Counted from the stretch's first letter, positions 46,915-57,533 are shown. The stretch is 64,000 bases of DNA from Paenibacillus sp. (GCA_023512345.1 JAILZT010000010.1:119330-183329); one strand, 5' to 3'. The notes: generated from the sequence alone by a model not told the origin. Translations and numbers: made by a program.

Positions 46915-46990
46915 ACATAAAGTTATCTTGGAATATAAGAAAGTTTTAAGAAGAGGGCTTCGAGAGAAAGCTGAAGGAGTGAACTAAAGT

Positions 46991-47494
46991 ATGTTCAAGT
47001 TAAGCGAAATTAAGGAATTGATTAAATTGCTGGACCAAACATCCTCCGTGCATGAGTTGGAGATTGAGAGCGAAGGCATGAAGTTGGCTATTCGTAAACC
47101 GGACCGCACTGAAGCTGAAGGTGCAGCAGTTCAGGTGACTCCTTATGCCTATCCCTTTACGCCTGCTCACCAGCCGCTGAGTCCACAGCAAGCAGCTCAA
47201 CCTGTGAGTGAGGTTCCTGTTACATCGCAACCATCACTACCTGCAGAGGGTCCATTACATAAGATCGTATCGCCTATGGTAGGTACGTTTTACAGTGCTG
47301 CATCTCCAGAACTGCCTTCCTTTGTTAGTGTAGGAGATCGTGTGAACGAGAAATCAACGGTTTGTATTATTGAAGCCATGAAGCTTATGAATGAACTTGA
47401 AGCTGAAATTAAAGGCGAAATCGTCTCCGTGCTAGCTGAGAATGGACAACTGGTGGAATACGGACAACCGCTGTTTTTGGTTAAACCGGAATAA
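46991..47494 (+). CDS. accB: Biotin carboxyl carrier protein of acetyl-CoA carboxylase
   Basis: 167 residues. A Pro/Ala/Gln-rich linker (about 45-85) precedes the biotinyl domain with the modified Lys in IIEAMKLMNEL. It carries CO2 from AccC to the carboxyltransferase for malonyl-CoA synthesis. accC follows 48 bases later. Confidence 0.96.
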   Translation: MFKLSEIKELIKLLDQTSSVHELEIESEGMKLAIRKPDRTEAEGAAVQVTPYAYPFTPAHQPLSPQQAAQPVSEVPVTSQPSLPAEGPLHKIVSPMVGTFYSAASPELPSFVSVGDRVNEKSTVCIIEAMKLMNELEAEIKGEIVSVLAENGQLVEYGQPLFLVKPE

Positions 47495-47542
47495 TATTGT
47501 ATTAGGGAACGAGAAGTATGCATAACTTTTGGGAGGAAACGC

Positions 47543-48886
47543 ATGAACATTCAAAAAGTGCTGATCGCCAACCGCGGCGAAATAGCGGTCCGTATTATCA
47601 GGGCTTGCCGTGAACTTGGCATTTCCACTGTAGCGGTTTATTCTGAGCCTGACCGGGATTCTTTGCATGTCCGGCTGGCAGATGAAGCCTACTGCATCGG
47701 TCCGACTTCGTCTAAGGACAGTTATCTGAACTTTACAAATATTATGAGTGTGGCCACCTTGACGGAATGTGATGCTATTCATCCCGGCTATGGTTTTTTG
47801 GCTGAAAATGCCGATTTTGCAGAGATTTGCGAATCGTGCAATATTATATTTATTGGTCCTTCACCTGACGCCATTACCCGTATGGGGGATAAAGCCGTAG
47901 CGAAGGAAACCATGAAACTGGCCGGTGTTCCGATCATTCCAGGCTCAGATGGTATTGTTGAAGACGTGGAAGAAGCCATTATGCTGGGCCGTGATATCGG
48001 GTATCCGATTATAGTCAAGGCTACAGCAGGCGGTGGTGGCAAGGGTATACGTATTGCGGAGGATGAAGAATCCTTAGTGAAACAGATTACAGCAGCTCAA
48101 CAGGAAGCACAAAAGGCTTTCGGAAACGCCGGTGTCTATCTGGAGAAATTCCTTACAGGTATGAAGCACGTAGAGATTCAGATCATTGCCGATAACCATG
48201 GTAATGTAGTTCATTTGGGGGAACGTGATTGCTCCGTTCAACGCCGCCGTCAGAAGCTTGTAGAAGAAGCCCCTTGTTCTGTCCTGACCTCTGAGATTCG
48301 TGAAGCTATGGGTGAGGCAGCCGTGCGAGCAGCTTTAGCCGTGAATTATTCCGGAGCGGGGACCTTGGAATTCTTGCTAGGCTCCGATGGACAGTTTTAT
48401 TTCATGGAAATGAATACCCGTATTCAAGTGGAGCATCCGGTAACTGAAATGGTAACCGGCGTAGACTTAATCAAGGAAATGATCTCTGTGGCGGAAGGAA
48501 ATCCACTTTCCTTCACTCAAGAGGATATTGTAATTAATGGCTGGTCTATGGAATGCCGCATCAATGCAGAAGATCCTGAGCGCAATTTTATGCCTTCACC
48601 GGGTAAAATAGGCTTTTACCTGCCACCGGGCGGCCTAGGTGTCCGAGTTGACAGTGCAGCATATCCTGGCTATACGATCTCCCCGTTCTACGATTCTATG
48701 ATTGCGAAGCTCATTGTGTGGGCGCCAACACGTCAGGAAGCTATTGCAAAGATGAAACGTGCGTTAGGTGAATTCGCCATTGAGGGAATACATACTACGA
48801 TTTCATTCCATCAGAAATTATTGGAGCATCCTGTCTTTCTGGACGGTAACTTTGATATTAAATTTCTGGAGGAGTACGAAGTTTAA
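47543..48886 (+). CDS. accC: Biotin carboxylase subunit of acetyl-CoA carboxylase
   Basis: 447 residues. ATP-grasp enzyme: [18 protein letters not shown]-terminus, glycine-rich [13 protein letters not shown] loop, and [18 protein letters not shown] catalytic segment. Carboxylates biotin on AccB using ATP and bicarbonate. ATG after GGGAGGA. Confidence 0.97.
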   Translation: MNIQKVLIANRGEIAVRIIRACRELGISTVAVYSEPDRDSLHVRLADEAYCIGPTSSKDSYLNFTNIMSVATLTECDAIHPGYGFLAENADFAEICESCNIIFIGPSPDAITRMGDKAVAKETMKLAGVPIIPGSDGIVEDVEEAIMLGRDIGYPIIVKATAGGGGKGIRIAEDEESLVKQITAAQQEAQKAFGNAGVYLEKFLTGMKHVEIQIIADNHGNVVHLGERDCSVQRRRQKLVEEAPCSVLTSEIREAMGEAAVRAALAVNYSGAGTLEFLLGSDGQFYFMEMNTRIQVEHPVTEMVTGVDLIKEMISVAEGNPLSFTQEDIVINGWSMECRINAEDPERNFMPSPGKIGFYLPPGGLGVRVDSAAYPGYTISPFYDSMIAKLIVWAPTRQEAIAKMKRALGEFAIEGIHTTISFHQKLLEHPVFLDGNFDIKFLEEYEV

Positions 48887-49005
48887 GGCGTTTTTACTTT
48901 GTTTGTCATAAAGTTCTTCAAATGATATAGTATGTTTAATAAGAGACGTGCTTTCGCTTTTCTGAAATCATGAACAACTTTTTGTTGAAGGGTGTGGAGT
49001 CTAAT

Positions 49006-49413
49006 ATGAGTACATTGCCGACAGAATACGAACGGACGGAAATCGGTGAAATCCAAATCGCGCCAGAAGTGATTGAGATTATTGCAGGCCTCGCGACTGT
49101 TGAGGTTAAAGGCGTAGCTGGTATGAGCGGCGGCTTCGCCGGAGGAATTGTTGAGCTTCTGGGACGCAAGAACCTATCCAAAGGTGTTAAGGTTGAGGTG
49201 GGCCAACGTGAAGCAGCGGTAGATGTATCCGTTATTATCGAATACGGCAACCGTCTTCCTGAAGTAGCAGCAGAGATTCAACGTAACGTTAAGCGTTCCA
49301 TCGAAACCATGACAGGCTTGACCGTTGTTGAAGTGAATGTGCATATTCATGATGTTCAATTCAGAAACGCTGAAAAGTTGGATGAGACTGACGCTTACCT
49401 TCGTGTGAAGTAA
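49006..49413 (+). CDS. yqhY: Asp23/Gls24 family protein (YqhY)
   Basis: 135 residues. Asp23 fold: IAPEVIEIIAGLATVEVKGVAGMSGG, YGNRLPEVAAEIQRNVKRSIETMTGLTVVEVNVHI. YqhY in B. subtilis is linked to regulating acetyl-CoA carboxylase, and it lies next to accBC here as well. ATG 49006 with GGAG upstream; the frame is open to 48970. Confidence 0.92.
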   Translation: MSTLPTEYERTEIGEIQIAPEVIEIIAGLATVEVKGVAGMSGGFAGGIVELLGRKNLSKGVKVEVGQREAAVDVSVIIEYGNRLPEVAAEIQRNVKRSIETMTGLTVVEVNVHIHDVQFRNAEKLDETDAYLRVK

Positions 49414-49434
49414 CAGACTACCCACTCTTCAAAT

Positions 49435-49463
49435 AAACCCCCGACAGAAAAGTCGAGGGTTTA
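49435..49463 (+). terminator. Hairpin between yqhY and amaP
   Basis: AAACCC-CCGAC pairs with GTCG-GGGTTT. Short U tract (TTTACTCT), so a partial terminator at best. Confidence 0.45.
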
Positions 49464-49490
49464 CTCTAATTTAAGGAGGTTGTGAGACTC

Positions 49491-50030
49491 TTGGCGAAAA
49501 TTTTGGACAGACTCTTGCTGTTTATATACAGCTTGAGTATCGGTATATTATCTGTAGTTGCCATCCTCCTTTTAAGTGGCGTTATCCCTGAGGATCTGGA
49601 GATCAAGAATGGGCCAACTGTATATATAGCTGCAATAATCACAGCGGTTATTCTGTTTTTGCTCAGCATTCGTTTCTTTTACATTTCTCTGCGCCGCGAC
49701 CGGGCTTCCATGCCTTCTGTGGATCAACGTACGGAATATGGGGATATCCAGATTTCCATGGAAACCATAGAGAATCTTAGTTTGAAGGCTGCGGGCAAGG
49801 TGAAGGGAATCAGAGATCTGAAATCGCGTATTCGCGTTTCCCAAGCCGGGTTAGAAATAATGATTCGTGCTGTAGTAGACGGGGAGCACTCCCTGCCGCT
49901 TCTGACTACGGAAGTTCAACGTCATGTCCATGATTTTGTGCAGGAGACCACAGGGATTCCTGTAGCTGATGTATCTGTTTATATTGCTAATCTTACTCAA
50001 TCTCCAAGCTTCAAAAGTCGAGTGGAATAG
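49491..50030 (+). CDS. amaP: Alkaline shock response membrane anchor AmaP
   Basis: 179 residues from TTG 49491 (11 bases from AAGGAGG); GTG 49482 is only 2 bases from it. Two membrane helices (about 5-30 and 45-70), then an Asp23-like domain (80-165). AmaP anchors Asp23 proteins at the membrane in Staphylococcus. It follows yqhY, its probable partner. Confidence 0.85.
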   Translation: MAKILDRLLLFIYSLSIGILSVVAILLLSGVIPEDLEIKNGPTVYIAAIITAVILFLLSIRFFYISLRRDRASMPSVDQRTEYGDIQISMETIENLSLKAAGKVKGIRDLKSRIRVSQAGLEIMIRAVVDGEHSLPLLTTEVQRHVHDFVQETTGIPVADVSVYIANLTQSPSFKSRVE

Positions 50031-50045
50031 AGGTGAGTTTCCCTT

Positions 50046-50279
50046 ATGTCTTGGAAAGAAGTATGGGGAAGTCACGGGGGTAGAATTGCCGGAGTAGCCT
50101 TCGGTATCATTCTCGGGTTGATTTACTTAATTAGTGGTTTCTGGGATATGCTGTTCTTTGCACTGGTTGTGTTCATAGGATATACGCTCGGCAAGAGAAA
50201 AGACCATGCGCAAGCCCCGCTGTTTCAGTGGCAGGCATTCGCTCATTGGTTATCTGGCCGTTGGCGTCCTTTCAAGTGA
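50046..50279 (+). CDS. DUF2273 small membrane protein
   Basis: 77 residues. Gly-rich helices (HGGRIAGVAFGIILGLIYLI and MLFFALVVFIGYTLGKR) typical of DUF2273, commonly found with Asp23/AmaP genes. Function unknown; probably part of the same envelope-associated complex. Confidence 0.85.
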   Translation: MSWKEVWGSHGGRIAGVAFGIILGLIYLISGFWDMLFFALVVFIGYTLGKRKDHAQAPLFQWQAFAHWLSGRWRPFK

Positions 50280-50280
50280 A

Positions 50281-50358
50281 CCGCGATAGTCTTTCTTCCG
50301 GAGCAGGATTTGGTTTTTGGTTTTATATGCCCATGAAGAAAGGCATCGCGGTTTTTTT
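50281..50358 (+). terminator. Long-stem terminator of the yqhY-amaP operon
   Basis: CCGCGAT-AGT-CTTTCTTC (50281-50298) pairs with GAAGAAAG-GC-ATCGCGG, giving 15 pairs, followed by TTTTTTT. Confidence 0.75.
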
Positions 50359-50427
50359 ATAATTTAAAAGTATAAGTTTTACTGTAGGACAAGATATGTC
50401 TATGTAGATTGAACTAAAAATAACATC

Positions 50428-50580
50428 GGGTGATAGTAACGAAGGGGGATTTTGGAACTGGAAGAGCGAGAGCGACCGCCTTTGTCTCCGGATTTCATCC
50501 GCAGAAAGCGGTATAAATAAGAAATCTGGGGACAACAGCGGCTGGAAGTCCAAACATCCACCGTAGTTACTATTACTCCC
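50428..50580. repeat. Large structured palindromic element (about 153 bp)
   Basis: Nested pairing along the whole length: GGGTGATAGTAAC with GTTACTATTACTCCC; TTTGGA and GGAT with TCCAAA and ATCC; CCGC (50476) with GCGG (50538); GTCTCCGGATTTC with GAAATCTGGGGAC (13 pairs, two G-U); and a CCGC-AGAAA-GCGG tip. No coding potential or T run. The rest of the gap to nusB (50581-50660) has only weak promoter-like sequence. Confidence 0.65.
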
Positions 50581-50660
50581 AGTGAGTAAATCTTAAGTAC
50601 AATCTATATATCAGAACAATTGAGAATAATAATGGATCTAAAAATTGTAGGAGGAAATAC

Positions 50661-51113
50661 ATGAAAAGACGTATAGCTAGAGAAATCATTGTACAAAGCC
50701 TGTATCAAATGGAAATGAATGAAGTAGAAAGCGCCGAAGCGGTTGAGATATTGCTTCAGGAGGCTTCAGACGAGAATGAATCGGATGTAGTAATCACAGA
50801 TGAAATTCAATTGAAGCATTATGTGGTTGAACATGTGAATGGAATCTGGGAACACAAGGTTGCTATTGATGATATTCTTGAACATTATCTGAAGGGCTGG
50901 CAAATGAGCCGTTTGTCACGTGTAGATCGCCAAATTCTTCGTTTGGCCACCTTTGAAATGATCTTTGCCAATGATGTTCCAGCAAAGGTTGCCGTCAACG
51001 AAGCTATTGATTTGGCTAAGCATTTCGGTACTGAAGATTCAGGAAAGTTCGTCAATGGTGTTTTAGGCAAAATGATTCAAGAGCTGGATACCATTAAAGA
51101 GAGCAATTCTTAA
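50661..51113 (+). CDS. nusB: Transcription antitermination factor NusB
   Basis: 150 residues, all-helical; [22 protein letters not shown]-terminus and [28 protein letters not shown] signature. Binds boxA of rRNA leaders with NusE. AGGAGG before the ATG. First gene of the housekeeping operon running to spo0A. Confidence 0.96.
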   Translation: MKRRIAREIIVQSLYQMEMNEVESAEAVEILLQEASDENESDVVITDEIQLKHYVVEHVNGIWEHKVAIDDILEHYLKGWQMSRLSRVDRQILRLATFEMIFANDVPAKVAVNEAIDLAKHFGTEDSGKFVNGVLGKMIQELDTIKESNS

Positions 51114-51144
51114 TTCACATATACACAAAGGGGAGAAATCTGTC

Positions 51145-52002
51145 ATGACAGCAGCAATCATCAGTGGTAAACAAGTATCGGATGAAATTCGTATCGACAT
51201 TGCCCGGGAGGTTGCACTACTAGCAGAACGTGGAGCACAACCAGGGCTCGCCGTAGTATTGGTAGGGGAAGATCCGGCTTCGCAGGTATATGTGCGCAAT
51301 AAGGAGACGTCCTGTGTCAATTTAGGCTTCCACTCCGAGGTGCACAGACTGTCTGCTTCAACAACGCAGGAAGAACTGTTGGCTATGATAGATGATTTGA
51401 ACAACCGAAATGAGATTGACGGAATTCTCGTCCAGCTCCCGCTGCCTAAGCATATTGATGAGAAGGCGGTTATCAATGCTATTGCTGTAGAGAAGGATGT
51501 GGATGGTTTCCATCCTGTGAATGTCGGAAATCTTGTCATTGGTGATGATAGTTTGCTCCCTTGTACACCGGCAGGTGTTATTGAATTAATTAAGCGGACC
51601 GGAACAGGTCTTGCAGGTAAACACGCCGTTGTCATTGGGCGCAGCAACATTGTAGGAAAGCCTGTCTCCTTATTGCTTCAGCGAGAGAATGCTACCGTAA
51701 CCATGTGCCATTCCCGTACGGCAAATATGGCAGAGTTATGCCTTCAAGCTGATATTCTTGTAGTGGCCATTGGCCGTGCCAACTTCATCGATGCTTCTTA
51801 TGTGAAGCCAGGGGCTGTTGTTATTGATGTTGGTATGAACCGGCTTGACAGCGGTAAGCTTGCAGGTGATGTTGATTATGAAAGTGCCAAGGAAGTTGCC
51901 GGTTATATAACACCTGTACCAGGTGGTGTGGGTCCCATGACGATTACGATGCTCATGAGCAATACGCTGATCGCGGCGAAACGCCGCCGTGGTTTGGAAT
52001 AG
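51145..52002 (+). CDS. folD: Methylenetetrahydrofolate dehydrogenase/cyclohydrolase
   Basis: 285 residues. Catalytic Lys in [42 protein letters not shown] (NADP fold) and [16 protein letters not shown] at the C-terminus. Interconverts 5,10-methylene- and 10-formyl-THF. Confidence 0.97.
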   Translation: MTAAIISGKQVSDEIRIDIAREVALLAERGAQPGLAVVLVGEDPASQVYVRNKETSCVNLGFHSEVHRLSASTTQEELLAMIDDLNNRNEIDGILVQLPLPKHIDEKAVINAIAVEKDVDGFHPVNVGNLVIGDDSLLPCTPAGVIELIKRTGTGLAGKHAVVIGRSNIVGKPVSLLLQRENATVTMCHSRTANMAELCLQADILVVAIGRANFIDASYVKPGAVVIDVGMNRLDSGKLAGDVDYESAKEVAGYITPVPGGVGPMTITMLMSNTLIAAKRRRGLE

Positions 52003-52011
52003 GTAACACTT

Positions 52012-53397
52012 ATGGCAGCAGAACGCCAAGTATATTCAATCAAAGAACTTAATCGTTATATTAGGATGAAGTTGGATTCTGACTCCTTATTATCTGATGT
52101 ATGGATACGAGGAGAGATTTCGAACTTCACGCATCATGGCAGTGGACATATGTACTTTACCTTAAAAGATGAGAGCAGTCGTATTAAGGCTATTATGTTC
52201 TCATCTCATAATCAGAGACTTCCCTTTGTTCCAAAGGAGGGTGCTCGGGTAATTGCTCGAGGTAATGTGACGGTGTATGAACGGGATGGGCAATATCAGT
52301 TCTATGCGACACACATGCAGCCTGACGGAATAGGGAGCCTTTATCTAGCTTATGAACAACTGAAGAGCAAGCTTGAGCTTGAGGGGTTATTCGCTGCAGA
52401 GCGTAAACGTCCTTTGCCCCGTTTTCCGCGCAGTATTGGGGTTATAACCTCACCTACGGGTGCGGCGGTACGGGATATCATGATTACGCTGCAGCGCCGG
52501 TATCCGCAAGCTGCAGTTGTATTGTATCCTGTGCTTGTGCAGGGTAAAGGTGCAGGGCCTTCTATTGTGAAAGCCATTCAATCTTCGAACGCCATGGGAG
52601 AAGCTGACCTTTTAATCGTCGGTCGTGGTGGAGGGTCGCTAGAGGAGTTATGGGCATTCAACGAAGAGATCGTCGCTCGGGCTATCGCAGCCTCGACGAT
52701 CCCTGTGATCTCGGCCGTGGGGCACGAGACCGACTTCACGATCGCCGACTTTGTCGCCGATCTTCGCGCGGCTACACCAACAGCCGCCGCAGAGCTCGCT
52801 GTACCTCACGCAGGCGAACTGGCGGCTCAACTGCTGCAAACACAGCGGCGGCTGCGCCAAAGCCTGCACCGTCGCGCTCAGCGGGAGCGGGAGCGGCTCT
52901 CCTCGCTGCAGCGGTCACCGGTGCTGGTCAACCCGCGCCGATATCTGCTTCAGCATTCCCAGCGGCTGGATATGCTTCAGCGGAGGCTGACCGTTGCATT
53001 AGGATCGCGGATCAGTCGCGCAAGAGAGCGCCAAACCGTTCTGCAGCACAGGCTGCAGAGGTTCACTCCCCGCGAAGGGGTTATCGCTGCAAGACGACGT
53101 ACGGAAAGCTTGCACCGCGAGTTGCTGGGTGCGATGCAGGCTAGGTTGCAGGAGAAGCGGTCCCGCTTTCTTTCTGAAATGCGGCATCTGGATGCCCTTA
53201 GTCCACTTAAGGTAATGGCTAGAGGTTACAGCCTTGTATATGACGAAGGTGAAGAGCATTTAATCAAATCAATGAACGAAGTTCAAATTGGTGATCTTGT
53301 AGTAATCAAGCTGAATGATGGACAGCTTGATTGCCAAGTAAGGGGGATGAAGGAGGATGCCAAAGGCGATGACGAAGAAACCGGAACTGGATTTTGA
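52012..53397 (+). CDS. xseA: Exodeoxyribonuclease VII large subunit
   Basis: 461 residues. N-terminal OB fold (SIKELNRYIRMKLDSDSLLSDVWIRGEISN), then the catalytic domain (GVITSPTGAAVRDI, GRGGGSLEELWAFN, AVGHETDFTIADFVADLRAATPTAAAE) and an Arg-rich coiled coil (about 290-400). GC content rises in 52660-53000. ATG about 8 bases after the folD stop. Overlaps xseB by 41 bases. Confidence 0.96.
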   Translation: MAAERQVYSIKELNRYIRMKLDSDSLLSDVWIRGEISNFTHHGSGHMYFTLKDESSRIKAIMFSSHNQRLPFVPKEGARVIARGNVTVYERDGQYQFYATHMQPDGIGSLYLAYEQLKSKLELEGLFAAERKRPLPRFPRSIGVITSPTGAAVRDIMITLQRRYPQAAVVLYPVLVQGKGAGPSIVKAIQSSNAMGEADLLIVGRGGGSLEELWAFNEEIVARAIAASTIPVISAVGHETDFTIADFVADLRAATPTAAAELAVPHAGELAAQLLQTQRRLRQSLHRRAQRERERLSSLQRSPVLVNPRRYLLQHSQRLDMLQRRLTVALGSRISRARERQTVLQHRLQRFTPREGVIAARRRTESLHRELLGAMQARLQEKRSRFLSEMRHLDALSPLKVMARGYSLVYDEGEEHLIKSMNEVQIGDLVVIKLNDGQLDCQVRGMKEDAKGDDEETGTGF

Positions 53398-53626
53398 GGG
53401 AGCGATGGACCGGCTGGAAGAAATCGTGAGGGAGCTTGAGCACGGCGACGTTCCCCTCGAGAAAGCCATAGATCTATTCCAGCAAGGTATGAAGCTGTCG
53501 CAGCTATGTGGCAGTAAGCTTACAGAAGTAGAGCATAAGATCGAAATGATTGCCTTAGAGGACGGAGAACTTCGCAAAAAACCGTTCGGCACCCGGCTGG
53601 AAGGGGACAACGATGAATCGCTATAA
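53357..53626 (+). CDS. xseB: Exodeoxyribonuclease VII small subunit
   Basis: 89 residues; LDFEGAMDRLEEIVRELEHGDVPLEKAIDLFQQGMKL is the XseB signature. The start could be ATG 53357 (touching AGGAGG) or ATG 53369, 12 bases from it. Overlaps both xseA and ispA, indicating tight coupling. Confidence 0.95.
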   Translation: MPKAMTKKPELDFEGAMDRLEEIVRELEHGDVPLEKAIDLFQQGMKLSQLCGSKLTEVEHKIEMIALEDGELRKKPFGTRLEGDNDESL

Positions 53627-54560
53627 TCATGAACTTCACAGTGGATCGGCGGGGGAATTTTCTCGTGAGCCACTTGAGGATTATATTGCAGCGGTAACAG
53701 GCCTTGTCACCAATGAATTAGAAGCCCTTTTCCCGGAGCAATGGGAAGTGCCACAAAATTTACGGGAAGCTATGAACTATTCACTAATGGCTGGCGGGAA
53801 GCGACTTCGGCCCCTTCTTGTTATTGCAGCATGCGAAGCCCTTGGAGGGCGCCGGGAAGCCGCATTGCCCGTTGCAGCTGCTATCGAGATGGTTCATACA
53901 TATTCATTAATTCATGACGACTTGCCTGCCATGGATAATGATGATTACCGGAGAGGTAAGCTTACCAACCATAAAGTATTCGGTGAAGCCACAGCCATTC
54001 TTGCCGGAGATGCGCTATTGACTCATGCCTTTTATAGTATCGTACAAGCTTCACGCCGCTATGGTGTTTCTGCAGAATGTGCGCTTTCTATTGTGGAAGA
54101 TTTAGCGGAAATGGCGGGTCCTCGAGGGATGGTTGGTGGTCAAATTGCGGATATGGAAGGAGAGCAAGGGCTTACTGAACTTGCTCAGCTGCAATATATT
54201 CATCTCCACAAGACTGGAGATTTGATTGTATTTTCCTTACTTGCAGGTGGTAGAATCGGTGGAGCTACTGAAGAGCAGTTAGAAGCGCTGCGGATCTTTG
54301 GAACTCAGATTGGTCTGGCCTTCCAGGTTCAGGATGATATTCTGGATCTGATAGGGGATGAAGGTAAGCTTGGCAAGAAAACGGGCAGTGATCTCAAGCA
54401 GCAAAAGGTAACCTACCCCTATTTCATTGGTCTGGATGCCTCTCATAAAGAGGTCGAGCGCTTAACGGAAACAGCTAAAATGGCTGTCTCTGAAGGTGGA
54501 TTTCAAGACAGCACCCGATTGCTGGAAATTGCCGGATATTTGATGAAACGCGACCATTGA
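53613..54560 (+). CDS. ispA: Farnesyl/geranyl diphosphate synthase
   Basis: 315 residues (longer at the N-terminus than usual). First Asp-rich motif DDLPAMDNDDYRRG and second QVQDDILDLIGDE bind Mg-diphosphate; GGKRLRP present. Builds C15 (or C10/C20) isoprenoid diphosphate from the products of the dxs pathway next door. Overlaps xseB by 14 bases. Confidence 0.94.
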   Translation: MNRYNHELHSGSAGEFSREPLEDYIAAVTGLVTNELEALFPEQWEVPQNLREAMNYSLMAGGKRLRPLLVIAACEALGGRREAALPVAAAIEMVHTYSLIHDDLPAMDNDDYRRGKLTNHKVFGEATAILAGDALLTHAFYSIVQASRRYGVSAECALSIVEDLAEMAGPRGMVGGQIADMEGEQGLTELAQLQYIHLHKTGDLIVFSLLAGGRIGGATEEQLEALRIFGTQIGLAFQVQDDILDLIGDEGKLGKKTGSDLKQQKVTYPYFIGLDASHKEVERLTETAKMAVSEGGFQDSTRLLEIAGYLMKRDH

Positions 54561-54676
54561 CATGCAGCGACAGAGGTCCATAGATAATTTCAGGAGCGGC
54601 TGCATTTCGACAGCCGTTTCGTTTGTGTTATAATAAAACCTATATTTTACAACATCAAGGAAAGCGGGGAAAACAC

Positions 54677-56584
54677 GTGCTGCTTCCACAAATAAATGAT
54701 CCTGAACAACTAAAATCACTGTCGGTCGAAGAACTGACTACTCTTGCGGATGAAATTCGCCGGTTTTTGATCGAGAAGCTGTCTGTGACCGGAGGCCATC
54801 TGGCATCTAATCTAGGAGTAGTGGAGCTCACGCTGGCCCTGCATTACTGTTATTGCAGTCCACGGGACAAAATGATATATGACGTAGGCCACCAGGCTTA
54901 TGTTCACAAAATATTGACTGGAAGAATGGATCGCTTTGACTCTCTGCGTAAGCAGGATGGGTTATGTGGTTTTGTTAAACGTTCCGAAAGCAAACATGAT
55001 GTCTGGGAAGCAGGCCACAGCAGTACTTCACTTTCTGCAGCCATGGGTATGGCAGTAGCCAGGGATTTGAAAGGTGAAGACAACAAGGTTATTGCCGTCA
55101 TTGGCGATGGTGCACTTACAGGCGGTATGGCCTTTGAAGCCTTGAACCATATCGGGCATGAGAAGCGCAAACTAATGGTGATTTTGAACGATAATGAAAT
55201 GTCTATAGCGCCTAACGTAGGTGCGATGCATAATTATTTGAGTAAAATTCGTTCAGACCGCCACTATTTGCGTGCTAAAGATGAAGTTGAGGGACTGCTC
55301 AAAAAAATCCCGGCGATCGGGGGACGTTTAGCCAAAACCGCTGAACGGGTGAAGGACAGTCTTAAATATATGATGGTACCGGGTGTGCTCTTTGAAGAGC
55401 TTGGTTTTACTTACCTAGGTCCGGTGGATGGTCATGATTTGGAGAAAATGATCGAAACCTTCCATCAGGCAGATAATGTAGCGGGTCCTGTGCTTGTGCA
55501 TGTGCTCACTACTAAGGGTAAAGGCTACCAACCAGCGGAAGCGGATTCTTACAAGTGGCATGGGATCACACCCTACAAAATTGAATCTGGTCAGGTTCTA
55601 AAGGCTGTAGGAAATCCAATGTATACAGAAGTGTTTGGTCAAACACTTATTGAACTTGGGCATGAAGATAAACGACTAGTCGCGGTTACTCCAGCAATGC
55701 CGGGAGGTTCGGGCTTATTTCCTTTCGCCAAGGAGTTTCCAGACCGGATGATTGATGTAGGTATTGCGGAGCAACATGCGGCGACACTATGCGCTGCGCT
55801 AGCTATGGAAGGGATGAAGCCGGTATTCGCGGTATACTCCACCTTTATGCAACGTGCATATGACCAGATTGTCCATGATATTTGCCGTCATAATGCTAAC
55901 GTCATGTTTGCCATCGACCGTGCAGGCTATGTTGGTGCAGATGGTGAAACTCACCAAGGTGTTTATGATATAGCTTTTATGCGCCATATCCCTAATATGG
56001 TCATGATGATGCCCAAGGATGAGAATGAGCTGCGCCATATGATGAAGACAGCACTGGACTATAATGAGGGACCGATTGCTTACCGTTACCCGCGTATTAA
56101 TGGTACGGGTGTAGCTTTGGATAAAGAATTGCACAGCATACCTATTGGCACTTGGGAACGTCTCCGTCCGGGAGATGAAATAGCAGTTTTAGCTTGCGGA
56201 CCTATGATTCAATTGGCCGAGGAAGCTGCGGATCTGCTCAAACGTGAAGGCATTCAGGTTAGTGTTGTTAATGCACGCTTCCTGAAACCGCTTGATGACA
56301 GGATGCTGCTGGATCTGGCTCATGCTGGAACCTCTATGATTGTAATCGAGGAAGCTTGTCAGGCAGGAAGCTTAGGCAGCTCTGTACTTGAATTCTTTGC
56401 TGAGCATGAACTCTACGAAACGCGTGTGCATCTGATGGGTGTGCCGGATATTTTTGTAGAACACGGTTCTATTAAGGAGCAAAGGAACCTGACAGGACTT
56501 AGCGTAGAAGCATTATGTAGCCGTATTAAGTCTATGAAGGCTCTGAGTGCATTCCCTTACGGTAAAACGACTTCATCCTCATAA
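54677..56584 (+). CDS. dxs: 1-deoxy-D-xylulose-5-phosphate synthase
   Basis: 635 residues. Thiamine-diphosphate enzyme: [31 protein letters not shown] (with the DN segment [13 protein letters not shown]), [14 protein letters not shown] and KWHGITPY. First step of the MEP pathway. GTG 54677 after AAGCGGGG; the frame is open to TTG 54623 but a -10-like TATAAT (54629-54634) lies there, so a promoter probably precedes it. Confidence 0.96.
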   Translation: MLLPQINDPEQLKSLSVEELTTLADEIRRFLIEKLSVTGGHLASNLGVVELTLALHYCYCSPRDKMIYDVGHQAYVHKILTGRMDRFDSLRKQDGLCGFVKRSESKHDVWEAGHSSTSLSAAMGMAVARDLKGEDNKVIAVIGDGALTGGMAFEALNHIGHEKRKLMVILNDNEMSIAPNVGAMHNYLSKIRSDRHYLRAKDEVEGLLKKIPAIGGRLAKTAERVKDSLKYMMVPGVLFEELGFTYLGPVDGHDLEKMIETFHQADNVAGPVLVHVLTTKGKGYQPAEADSYKWHGITPYKIESGQVLKAVGNPMYTEVFGQTLIELGHEDKRLVAVTPAMPGGSGLFPFAKEFPDRMIDVGIAEQHAATLCAALAMEGMKPVFAVYSTFMQRAYDQIVHDICRHNANVMFAIDRAGYVGADGETHQGVYDIAFMRHIPNMVMMMPKDENELRHMMKTALDYNEGPIAYRYPRINGTGVALDKELHSIPIGTWERLRPGDEIAVLACGPMIQLAEEAADLLKREGIQVSVVNARFLKPLDDRMLLDLAHAGTSMIVIEEACQAGSLGSSVLEFFAEHELYETRVHLMGVPDIFVEHGSIKEQRNLTGLSVEALCSRIKSMKALSAFPYGKTTSSS

Positions 56585-56633
56585 ATAGGAGAGAAGCGGG
56601 TTTTGTTAAAAGTTCAACATTCAGGAGATGACA

Positions 56634-57533
56634 ATGGAACACCGTAAAGAACGGATAGATGTCTTGCTCGTGGAGCAGGGGTTTTATGAAAGTCGGGAAA
56701 AAGCCAAAGCAGCCATTATGGCTGGACTGGTATTGGCTGATGAAGAGCGGATCGAGAAGGCCGGAATGAAGGTGCCCCGGAGTGCAACCTTGAAGGTAAA
56801 GGGCTCTGTGCATCCTTATGTTAGTCGCGGTGGGCTTAAGCTTGAGAAAGCACTCCGACATTTTGAAATAGACTTGCAGGGACGTAACATGCTGGATATT
56901 GGAGCTTCAACGGGAGGCTTTACGGACTGTGCACTCCAAAATGGTGTCAATTACGTCTACGCAATTGATGTGGGCTACAACCAGTTGGATTGGTCACTTC
57001 GTAATCATGAGCGTGTGCGTGTGATGGAACGTACCAATTTTCGTTATATGACACCACCTGATATTGATGGACCGGCGCCAGACTTCGCCAGCATTGATGT
57101 GTCCTTCATTTCCCTCAAAATTATATTGCCTCCTCTGAAGGCACTGCTGCAACGGCCCGCGGATATCGCAGCATTGATTAAGCCTCAGTTCGAAGCAGGC
57201 CGAGAAAAGGTTGGTAAAACAGGAGTCATTCGTGATTCTGCAGTTCATAAGGAAGTTTTAGTGAATGTGTTAACTATGGCTGCAGGGCTTGGATACAGTA
57301 TTAAAGGTCTAACGTTCTCACCTATTACAGGAGGAGAAGGCAATATTGAATTTCTTGTCCATTGGAGACTTGAGACTTTGGAGGATACGGATGATAGCGG
57401 TGAATTACAGTCGGTAGCACCGCTGTCAGAAACGGTTCTTCAAGAGATCACAGCCCTCTCTGAGGCCGTTGTAAAAGAAGCCACGTCTACCTTCAAAGTT
57501 AGTTCTACACATGGGAACTCATCCGGGCGATGA
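56634..57533 (+). CDS. yqxC: TlyA-family rRNA methyltransferase (YqxC)
   Basis: 299 residues. S4 RNA-binding domain (1-62), then an FtsJ-like methyltransferase with SAM motif MLDIGASTGGFTDCAL and catalytic SIDVSFISLK and KPQFEAG. Probably 2'-O-methylates rRNA or acts as a hemolysin-like homologue. ATG 56634, 6 bases after AGGAG; ATG 56628 touches it. The last ~35 residues are a Ser/Thr/Glu tail not typical of the family. Confidence 0.92.
   Translation: MEHRKERIDVLLVEQGFYESREKAKAAIMAGLVLADEERIEKAGMKVPRSATLKVKGSVHPYVSRGGLKLEKALRHFEIDLQGRNMLDIGASTGGFTDCALQNGVNYVYAIDVGYNQLDWSLRNHERVRVMERTNFRYMTPPDIDGPAPDFASIDVSFISLKIILPPLKALLQRPADIAALIKPQFEAGREKVGKTGVIRDSAVHKEVLVNVLTMAAGLGYSIKGLTFSPITGGEGNIEFLVHWRLETLEDTDDSGELQSVAPLSETVLQEITALSEAVVKEATSTFKVSSTHGNSSGR

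Noticed and set aside
51063..51650. 195-codon minus-strand ORF over folD
   Set aside because: Antisense to folD, Ser/Arg-rich, no family.
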